DNA of 64,000 nt, taken from Rhodococcus pseudokoreensis. GTDB lineage: Bacteria; Actinomycetota; Actinomycetes; Mycobacteriales; Mycobacteriaceae. The stretch is taken from contig NZ_CP070619.1 of assembly GCF_017068395.1 (NCBI RefSeq), forward strand, positions 3,906,001 through 3,970,000. Reading direction: 5' to 3'. Every line of letters begins with the position of its first letter. Position 1 is the stretch's first letter. The notes under the pieces are model-generated. The model was not told the DNA's origin. It did not search any database and saw only the letters and a program-made list of their open reading frames with translations. This document shows, piece by piece, positions 57,604-64,000 of the stretch. Made by a program: the position numbers and the translations under genes.

Positions 57604-58917
57604 ATGACGGACCAGTTGACCGGGTCTGCAGCCACCACCGAATGGCGGGCCGAAGACCGCATCCGAGCGCGTCGCGCCGCGATCGCAGGCGGAGTGGGCA
57701 CCCTCATCGAGTACTACGACTTCAGCCTGTACGGCTACCTCGCGATCGTGATGGCCCCGCTGTTCTTCCCCAGCAGCGACCCGGCCACCGCGCTGCTGTC
57801 CGCGCTCGCCGTGTTCGGCACCGCGTACCTCATGCGCCCGCTCGGCGGCATCGTGTTCGGGCACATCGGCGACCGGTTCGGACGGAAGAAGGCCCTCCTC
57901 GCGACGCTCGTCTGCATGGGCCTCGGCAGCATGGCGATGGGATTCCTGCCCACCCACGCGCAGGCCGGGATCTGGGCCACGGTGCTGCTCGTTGTCGTCC
58001 GGATGGTCCAGGGATTCTCGGCCGGCGGCGAGGTCGGCGGCTCGGCCACGTTCATCTCCGAATCGGCGCCGCGGCATCTCAAGGCCACCTACGGCGCGTT
58101 CACCCCGCTCGGCTCCACGATGGGGTTCGCGATGGCCGCCGCGGTCGCGGGCACGGTGTCGGCGTTCACCACCGACGTGCAACTCGAGAGCTGGGGATGG
58201 CGGGTCCCGTTCCTGCTCGCGCTGCCGCTGACGCTGCTCTGCCTGTGGGCCCGCACCCGGGTCGAGGAAACCCACGGTGAGGACGCCGATTCCGGACCGG
58301 CTCAGGCGCCCGTCGTCGCCGTCTTCCGGCGTCAGCCGCTCGCACTCCTGCAGTCGGTCGGAATCAGTGTGGCGTGCAACGGAACGGCGTACATCGGCCT
58401 CACCTACATGAGCATCCATCTGATGAAGAGCCTCGGCTACGAACGCACCCCGGTCTACTGGATCGCGACCGCGGTCATCGGCGTCGTCGCACTCGCGATG
58501 CCGCTCGGCGGCATCCTCGCCGACCGCATCGGACGGTTGCGGTTCACCGTGATCAGCTTCGCCGGATTCGCGATCGTCACCTACCCCGCCATGGCCGTCA
58601 TGCACCACAGCCTGTGGATCGCGGCGATCGCGTATCTGCTGATCATGGTCAACACCATCGGAGCCCAGGTCGGCTCGTACACGCTCATGCCGCTGCTGTT
58701 CGACAAGGACGTCCGCTTCACCGGTGTCGCGATGGGCTGGAACCTCGGTGTCGTCATCGCCGGCGGCACCGCCCCCTTCGTCGCCGTCTGGCTCGTGGCG
58801 AAGACCGGAAACATCCTCTCCCCCGCCGTTTTCGTGATCGTGGCGGCGGTGATCGGACTGATCTCGGTGGCCGGTGTGGCACGCCGGTCCAAGGTCGCGC
58901 AGGAGCAACTCGGCTGA
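57604..58917 (+). CDS. MHS-family MFS transporter
   Basis: The 437-residue, 12-helix symporter has VGTLIEYYDFSLYGYLA near the N-terminus and GHIGDRFGRKK after helix 2. It leads the operon with the CoA ligase at 58966. It mirrors the divergent module (transporter plus ligase), so the two may handle related acids. It starts with ATG at 57604, without a clear consensus Shine-Dalgarno immediately upstream (TCAGGACACCT). Confidence 0.9.
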   Translation: MTDQLTGSAATTEWRAEDRIRARRAAIAGGVGTLIEYYDFSLYGYLAIVMAPLFFPSSDPATALLSALAVFGTAYLMRPLGGIVFGHIGDRFGRKKALLATLVCMGLGSMAMGFLPTHAQAGIWATVLLVVVRMVQGFSAGGEVGGSATFISESAPRHLKATYGAFTPLGSTMGFAMAAAVAGTVSAFTTDVQLESWGWRVPFLLALPLTLLCLWARTRVEETHGEDADSGPAQAPVVAVFRRQPLALLQSVGISVACNGTAYIGLTYMSIHLMKSLGYERTPVYWIATAVIGVVALAMPLGGILADRIGRLRFTVISFAGFAIVTYPAMAVMHHSLWIAAIAYLLIMVNTIGAQVGSYTLMPLLFDKDVRFTGVAMGWNLGVVIAGGTAPFVAVWLVAKTGNILSPAVFVIVAAVIGLISVAGVARRSKVAQEQLG

Positions 58918-58965
58918 CGCCGAGACGAATTCACCACCCGAGATCCACCACGAATGGGAGTAACC

Positions 58966-60510
58966 ATGTATCCCGGCGCTCATGCTGCCACCACACCCGA
59001 CAAGCCGGCCGTGATCATGGCAGGCACCGGGCAGACGGTCACCTTCGCCGAACTCGAGTCCCGCTCGGTCCGCATCGCCCGCCACCTGCACGCCCTCGGG
59101 TTGCGCCGCGGGGATCACGTCGCAGTTCTGGCGACGAACACCCCCGCGATCTTCGACATCTACTGGGCCGCCATGCGTTCCGGGCTCTACCTCACCATGG
59201 TGAACTGGCATCTCACGCCACCGGAGATCGCGTACGTCGTCGACGATTGCGGTGCCGGAGCGCTGATCGTCGATGCCGCACTCGACGCGGTCGCCGGTGA
59301 ACTTCCCGCCCTCACCCCCGGGGTCGAGCACCGGCTGGCGTTCGGGGGAACGATTCCCGGCTACGCCTCGCTCGACGACGCCGCGGCCGCGGAGTCCGAC
59401 GTTCCGCTGCCCGACCAGCCGCGCGGGGCGGACATGCTGTACTCGTCCGGCACCACCGGCCGCCCGAAGGGCATCAAACCGGAGTTGCCCGCACGGCAGA
59501 TCCAGGACCCGGGCGACACCATGACCGGGATGAACGCGACGGTGTGGGGAGTCACGCCCGACACCGTCTACCTGTCACCCGCCCCGCTGTATCACGCCGC
59601 ACCGCTCCGCACGTGCGCGTCGGTGCAGGCCCTCGGCGGCACCGTCGTCGTGATGGACCGCTTCGACGCCGAGAAGGCGCTCGCGTACATCGAGAAGTTC
59701 CGCGTCACCTACAGCCAGTGGGTGCCCACGATGTTCGTCCGCATGCTGAAACTGCCCGCGCAGACGCGGGAGAAGTACGACGTGTCGAGCCTGCGCGTCG
59801 CCGTGCACGCCGCTGCCCCGTGCCCGGTGGACGTGAAGCGGCAGATGATCGAGTGGTGGGGTCCGATCCTGTCGGAGTACTACTCGTCCACCGAACTCAA
59901 CGGCATGACCCTGGTGAACTCGGAGGAATGGCTGCGCAGGCCCGGGACCGTCGGCCGCGCCGCGCTCGGCGTCGCGCACATCTGCGGCGACGACGGTGCC
60001 GACCTCGCACCCGGCCAGGTCGGCACCCTCTATTTCGAACGCGACACCCTGCCGTTCGAATATCACAACGCCCCCGAGAAGACACGCGACGCCCAGCACC
60101 AGCAGCACCCGACGTGGACCACCACCGGCGACGTCGGCTACCTCGACGAGGACGGGTACCTGTTCCTCACCGACCGGAAGTCGTTCATGATCATCTCCGG
60201 CGGCGTCAACATCTATCCGCAGGAGATCGAGAACACCCTCACCGAACATCCCGCCGTCCTCGACGTCGCCGTGATCGGGGTCCCCGACGAGGAGATGGGC
60301 GAATCGGTGCTGGCCGTGGTCCAGACCGTTCCGGACGTGACCGGGGACGACGCGCTGGCCGGGGAACTCCTCGACCACGTGCGGGGACGGCTCGCCCGGT
60401 TCAAGGTCCCGCGGAACCTCGTCTTCAGCGACGACCTCCCCCGCACCCCCACGGGGAAGCTCGTCAAGGGCACGCTACGAGATCGCTACGCCGCCGGGGT
60501 GCACGCCTGA
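58966..60510 (+). CDS. AMP-dependent acyl-CoA synthetase
   Basis: This is a 514-residue ligase with the P-loop MLYSSGTTGRPKGI, the adenylate region YYSSTELNGM, TTGDVGYLDEDGYLFLTDRKSFMI and the catalytic lysine in TPTGKLVKGTLRD. The ATG at 58966 follows GGGAG. It lies 48 bp after the transporter gene. It converges on the efflux MFS gene with a 4-bp gap. Its substrate may differ from the ligase at 53466, as the two share only family motifs. Confidence 0.93.
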   Translation: MYPGAHAATTPDKPAVIMAGTGQTVTFAELESRSVRIARHLHALGLRRGDHVAVLATNTPAIFDIYWAAMRSGLYLTMVNWHLTPPEIAYVVDDCGAGALIVDAALDAVAGELPALTPGVEHRLAFGGTIPGYASLDDAAAAESDVPLPDQPRGADMLYSSGTTGRPKGIKPELPARQIQDPGDTMTGMNATVWGVTPDTVYLSPAPLYHAAPLRTCASVQALGGTVVVMDRFDAEKALAYIEKFRVTYSQWVPTMFVRMLKLPAQTREKYDVSSLRVAVHAAAPCPVDVKRQMIEWWGPILSEYYSSTELNGMTLVNSEEWLRRPGTVGRAALGVAHICGDDGADLAPGQVGTLYFERDTLPFEYHNAPEKTRDAQHQQHPTWTTTGDVGYLDEDGYLFLTDRKSFMIISGGVNIYPQEIENTLTEHPAVLDVAVIGVPDEEMGESVLAVVQTVPDVTGDDALAGELLDHVRGRLARFKVPRNLVFSDDLPRTPTGKLVKGTLRDRYAAGVHA

Positions 60511-60514
60511 ACCG

Positions 60515-61765
60515 TCAGCCGGCGACCGGTTCCGGCCGGCGCCGGCGGTCGAGCAGGACCGCGACGGTGAGGACGACGAGTCCGGCGACGCCGAGGAGCG
60601 CGCCCACGGCGGCCGGGGCGGTGTAGCCGTAGCCGGCGGCGATCACGACACCACCGATCCACGCACCACCCGCGTTGGCCAGGTTGAACGCGCCGTGGAT
60701 CAGCGTCGACGCCAGCGTCTTCGCGTCACCCGCAGAGTCCATCAACCGTGCCTGGACGGACGGGAAGATCGCGGTCACCGCCATGCCGATGAAGAACAGC
60801 ACGACCAGCGCCGTCACCGGGTTGTGCGCGGCGGCGATGAACAGCGCGAGGACGAGGATCAGGGCGATCATGCACCCGAACAGCCCGGGCACCACCGCGC
60901 TGTCGGCGATGCGTCCGCCGATGACGTTGCCGAGGATCATCCCCGAGCCGAACAGCATCAACGCGACCGGAACCATCGAGTGCGGCAGCCCGGACACGTC
61001 GGTGAGCGTCGAACTGATGTAGGTGTACACCGCGAACGAGCCACCGAAGCCGACCGTCGCGAAGATCAGCGTCATCCACACCTGCACCCGGCGCAGCGCC
61101 CCGAGTTCGGCGACCGGGTTGCTCACGTGCACCCCGGCCAGCGGCGGGACGAGGCGTGCCAACGCCACCAGCGTCACGATTCCGATGATCACCACGAGCA
61201 CGAACGCGGACCGCCAGCCGAGGATCTGGCCGAAGAACGCCGTCGCAGGCACCCCGATCACGTTCGCGACCGACAGGCCCATCATCACCGTCGCGACCGC
61301 CTTGGCCCGCTTGCCCGGTTCCGCGAGGTGCGCGGCGACCAGCGCGGCGACCCCGAAGTACGCACCGTGCGGCAGGCCGGCGAGGAACCGGGCGGCGAGC
61401 AGCGTCTCGTATCCGGGCGCGAGGGCGGTCGCGAGATTGCCGATGACGAACGTGGCCATCAGCGCGATCAGCAGTGTGCGCCGCTCGACGCGCGCGGCCA
61501 GCGCCGCGATCGTGGGCGCGCCGACGACGACGCCGAGCGCGTACGCGGACACGAAGTGCCCGGCCACCGGCTCCGACACCCCGGTGCCCGCCGCCATCGC
61601 CGGCAGCAGTCCCATGGATGCGAATTCCGTTGTGCCGATGCCGAATCCACCGAGCGCCAGCGCCAGCATCGCGCCGCGCCGGCTCGGTGACGGAATCCGC
61701 GGCCGCCGAGACGTCGAAGGAGCGGCGACCGCGGGTTCGGTGAGTGCAGCGGAGGGCGGCGTCAT
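60515..61765 (-). CDS. DHA1-family MFS efflux transporter (AraJ-like)
   Basis: The 416-residue protein has 12 helices. The N-terminal part GFGIGTTEFASMGLLPAMAAG matches the DHA1 drug/sugar efflux group (AraJ, CmlR type), and RFLAGLPHGAYFGVAALVAAHL is the helix-4/5 signature. It exports drugs or sugars. The ATG at 61765 was chosen (MTPPSAALTEP). It stands alone; the 212-bp gap upstream contains no gene and no repeat that I can see. Confidence 0.9.
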   Translation of the reverse strand: MTPPSAALTEPAVAAPSTSRRPRIPSPSRRGAMLALALGGFGIGTTEFASMGLLPAMAAGTGVSEPVAGHFVSAYALGVVVGAPTIAALAARVERRTLLIALMATFVIGNLATALAPGYETLLAARFLAGLPHGAYFGVAALVAAHLAEPGKRAKAVATVMMGLSVANVIGVPATAFFGQILGWRSAFVLVVIIGIVTLVALARLVPPLAGVHVSNPVAELGALRRVQVWMTLIFATVGFGGSFAVYTYISSTLTDVSGLPHSMVPVALMLFGSGMILGNVIGGRIADSAVVPGLFGCMIALILVLALFIAAAHNPVTALVVLFFIGMAVTAIFPSVQARLMDSAGDAKTLASTLIHGAFNLANAGGAWIGGVVIAAGYGYTAPAAVGALLGVAGLVVLTVAVLLDRRRRPEPVAG

Positions 61766-61977
61766 GGCAGCAGGACTCCCATCGGGGCAGATCGTAGGTT
61801 CGGCGAACACATGTCGTGGGCTCGCCTGAGGAAAGCGCCGGGCCGAGATCGTGGCAAACCGGCTCGTCCCAGTATGGGTGAGGCCGCAAGCGAATTAACA
61901 ATCCACCCGGGAGTGATTCCACTCACCGGGTACGCAGGTGAGACGTGGGCCGGCGCACCCGACCGGAGCGACCTACG

Positions 61978-62340
61978 TCACGTGATGTGCTGCAGGATCA
62001 CCGTGTGGACGTGGTGGGCCTTGTCCATGCCGCGGAAATCGGCCTCGTACGTGGTCTGGGCGACGTCGACGGCGATGCTGCTGGACGAGAAGAACTGGCC
62101 TGCCCACGACTTGTTGCTGAGGAACGACACGGACCGGATGTTCTTGTAGGGGATCGACGTGATCGCGGTGCGCTTGCCGACGAAGCTCTTGTCCTGGATC
62201 ACGACGCGCAGGTTCGTGATCGCGAGGAAGCCGGTGCCCGCGCCGATGCAGTCGTACACGGCGATGATCGTCTCGCCGGGCAGAATCCCCTGCTGGACCT
62301 GCTTCAGCTGTTCCGACTTGTCGAAGATCGGGTCGGTCAC
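61978..62340 (-). CDS. PH-like domain protein
   Basis: This is a 120-residue soluble protein (MTDPIFDKSEQLKQVQQGILPGETIIAVYDC) with a beta-rich bacterial PH-type fold (LAITNLRVVIQDK, TSIPYKNIRSVSFL). Its GTG start at 62340 follows GGAGGAG and overlaps the YihY gene by 4 bp. It could be a membrane-facing adaptor for the YihY protein. The function is unknown. Confidence 0.8.
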   Translation of the reverse strand: MTDPIFDKSEQLKQVQQGILPGETIIAVYDCIGAGTGFLAITNLRVVIQDKSFVGKRTAITSIPYKNIRSVSFLSNKSWAGQFFSSSSIAVDVAQTTYEADFRGMDKAHHVHTVILQHIT

Positions 62341-63356
62341 GGCTCCTCCTTCGACGTCGGTGCAGACTCGTCCGTCGGTGCAGACTCGTTCATCGTCCCA
62401 GAAAGTTCGTCGAAGGTGACGTGAATTCCCTGGCGCGGGACCGCGCGTTGCGCCTTCGCCTGGTCGGTGAACGTCCGCTTGTCGCCCTCCACGAGTTCCG
62501 CCTTGTCGGTGAACGGCACGAGCAGCGCCCGCGGATGCAGCCTGTCGACGCGGACGACGTTGATCTCCACGCACACGACGACGGCCGCGGCGGCGAGGAA
62601 GAGGAAGGCCAGCAGCCCCAGCACGACGGCGAACACCCCGTTCGTCACGGACGCGGTGCTCACCACCTTGCTGACGTAGTACGCACCGAACGACTGCAGC
62701 ACCTGCCACAGCACGGCCGCCGCGACGGCGCCGGGGGCCACGTCGGCGACGGACAGCGGCCGGGCCGTGGCGAGCCGGAACGCGAGGACGAAGATCACCG
62801 AGTTGATCGCGATCGCGGCGAGCGTCAGCAGCACCGTGAACGAACCGGACAGGTGCGTCGCGGCACCGATCCCGGCGACCGCGGCCGTCCCCAGAATTGC
62901 GAGCCCGATCGTGCCGAGCAGCAGCAGACCCCGCAGCCGGCCGCGGAGCGGGTCAGGACGCATGTTGCGGGGAACCGACCACGCCGTGTTCATGGCGTTC
63001 TGGCAGGCCAGCGCCACGCCGAGGCCGCCGTAGAGGGCTCCGACCAGTCCGATCACCAGGCCGGTCACTCCGCCGCCGATCCGGTGCGGGTCGGCCAGGT
63101 CGGCTCCGATGACGGGGAACTGACTGACCGCCGAGTCGATGATGTCCTGCTGCAGTTCGGGATGCCCGGACAACACGAACCCGAGCACCGTGGACAGCAG
63201 CAGCAGGAGGGGAAACAGCGAGATGAACCCGTAGTAGGCGATCAACGCCGCGAGGTACACGCCCTGATCGTCGAGGAACTTGTACGCGACGGCGATCGGG
63301 AAACCCATCGCCGGATATCGCTGCTGGAGAGCGTCGAGTCTTCGGGCGAATTTCAT
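62337..63356 (-). CDS. YihY/BrkB-family membrane protein
   Basis: The 339-residue protein has six helices and the YihY hallmark AALIAYYGFISLFPLLLLLSTVLGF. It also has GVTGLVIGLVGALYGGLGVALACQNAMNTAW. It was once mistaken for RNase BN. The C-terminal tail is cytoplasmic and carries a small tandem repeat (ESAPTD-ESAPT) encoded by a duplicated 15-base unit near 62360-62390. It is followed by the PH-like gene in the same transcript. Confidence 0.9.
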   Translation of the reverse strand: MKFARRLDALQQRYPAMGFPIAVAYKFLDDQGVYLAALIAYYGFISLFPLLLLLSTVLGFVLSGHPELQQDIIDSAVSQFPVIGADLADPHRIGGGVTGLVIGLVGALYGGLGVALACQNAMNTAWSVPRNMRPDPLRGRLRGLLLLGTIGLAILGTAAVAGIGAATHLSGSFTVLLTLAAIAINSVIFVLAFRLATARPLSVADVAPGAVAAAVLWQVLQSFGAYYVSKVVSTASVTNGVFAVVLGLLAFLFLAAAAVVVCVEINVVRVDRLHPRALLVPFTDKAELVEGDKRTFTDQAKAQRAVPRQGIHVTFDELSGTMNESAPTDESAPTSKEEP

Positions 63357-63360
63357 GCGA

Positions 63361-63966
63361 TCAGACGGCCGGTTTCACCATCGCGAGGGCGAGGTCGGCG
63401 TAGCGCTCGGCGAGTTCTTCGGGTTTCAGAGGACCGTCGGCGTGCCACCACGTGCACACCGACTGCCCCATGTTGATGATGCCGCGAACCGCGTCCCGCG
63501 GGTATTCGGTCGCGAAGTCGCCCTCCTCGACACCACGCTCGATGACGTCGCGGAAGAGGTGCTCCTGTTCGTCGCGGAGGGCGACGACGAGTCGGCGGCC
63601 CGGGTCGTCGAGGCTGCGGATCTCGGTGGCACCGACCATCGCGTCCCGCTGCCGGGTGGTGTGGAACATGACCCACGCCCGCATCAGCGCCTGCAACTGG
63701 TCGGCGGGAACACCGCCCGAACGCAGCAGCGCGCCCCGGGTCATCGCGATGGCGTCGTGCAGTGCGCGCACCATGATGTCCTGCAGGATCTCCTGCTTCG
63801 ACGCGAAGTGGTGGTAGATCGACGCGACGGTGATGTCGGCGCCGCGCGCGATGTCGCGCATGGACGTGCCGTGATAGCCGCGTTCGTTCATGTTGGCGAC
63901 AGCGGAGTCGAGGATCACCTGCCGCCCGGTACCCGTGCTCGTAGCGGCCACCTTTGCAGCGCACAT
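63361..63966 (-). CDS. TetR-family transcriptional regulator
   Basis: The 201-residue protein has a standard TetR HTH (GYHGTSMRDIARGADITVASIYHHFASKQEIL) and a helical ligand domain. The ATG at 63966 is used; a GTG six codons in (MAATSTGTGRQ) would also fit. It is 4 bp from the YihY gene's start, so it may be co-transcribed with it. The regulator type is common in front of acyl-CoA and lipid genes, and the CGAACG-type site at 57421 could be its target. The right edge is only 34 bp away. Confidence 0.88.
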   Translation of the reverse strand: MCAAKVAATSTGTGRQVILDSAVANMNERGYHGTSMRDIARGADITVASIYHHFASKQEILQDIMVRALHDAIAMTRGALLRSGGVPADQLQALMRAWVMFHTTRQRDAMVGATEIRSLDDPGRRLVVALRDEQEHLFRDVIERGVEEGDFATEYPRDAVRGIINMGQSVCTWWHADGPLKPEELAERYADLALAMVKPAV

Positions 63967-64000
63967 CCCTGGTACTCCGTCCCCGCTCCGATCGTCACAC

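Noticed and set aside
57541..59331. 596-codon minus-strand frame opposite the MHS transporter and ligase
   Set aside because: Repetitive charged composition and no domain; both plus-strand genes are canonical.
1..64000. tRNA, rRNA, CRISPR arrays, insertion sequences, integrases
   Set aside because: No cloverleaf-like sequence, no regularly spaced direct repeats and no transposase or recombinase motif was found on reading. A tRNA search was not possible here.

Overview
The window is high-G+C, densely coded actinobacterial DNA. Many genes start with GTG, adjacent genes often overlap by 4 bp (ATGA/GTGA), and several products resemble mycobacterial proteins: an SOD close to mycobacterial SodA, WXG100/ESX-like small helical proteins, a fused receiver-flavoprotein reductase, and MHS-type transporters. 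The wealth of oxygenases, CoA ligases and TetR/MarR regulators points to a large-genome Rhodococcus (R. jostii/R. opacus type). The genus is inferred, not proved. I see no rRNA, tRNA, CRISPR array, insertion sequence or prophage.

Layout. 0-10 kb: a truncated AraC-type regulator, a DUF1772 protein, MsrA and an acyltransferase, superoxide dismutase with a strong terminator, an amidase, a YhgE/Pip-like membrane protein, and a three-gene VTC/DUF4956/CotH operon. 10-15.3 kb: a hypothetical protein, a manganese (yybP-ykoY) riboswitch in front of a GDT1-family Mn exporter, then a tight three-gene unit: receiver-glutaredoxin-like-thioredoxin reductase-like fusion, cyclic-nucleotide-binding histidine kinase, and UBP-type zinc finger. 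15.3-21.5 kb: short-chain dehydrogenase, methyltransferase, two groups of ESX-like proteins, a large WXG-headed protein with a lipoprotein partner, and a YoaK-type membrane protein. 21.5-26.6 kb: a Cas4/RecB-like nuclease and a YcnI-CopC-CopD copper cluster.

27-42.7 kb is a large accessory catabolic island on the minus strand. It holds an MFS importer, aldehyde dehydrogenase, extradiol-type dioxygenase, alpha/beta hydrolase, cupin, two SDRs, a ThDP decarboxylase-like enzyme, a flavoprotein hydroxylase, a metallo-hydrolase, and a Rieske oxygenase with its VanB-type reductase. A MarR regulator and RidA lie at one end. A palindrome with consensus TTTAGYRCTAAGATRT recurs in front of five transcription units here, which defines a likely MarR regulon.

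42.7-48 kb: an ABC exporter next to a two-component system, and a hydrolase-adenylate cyclase fusion. 48-52 kb: a luciferase-like monooxygenase with flavin reductase and its own GTP cyclohydrolase II, plus a LuxR regulator. 52-60.5 kb: two divergent acyl-catabolism modules, each with an MHS transporter and a CoA ligase. One also has an aminoglycoside-phosphotransferase-like kinase and an acyl-CoA dehydrogenase, the pair used for 4-hydroxyacyl-CoA breakdown. The end holds an efflux MFS, a PH-like protein, a YihY protein and a TetR regulator.

Three different families of intergenic palindromes recur, mostly over stop codons, and probably serve as terminators.
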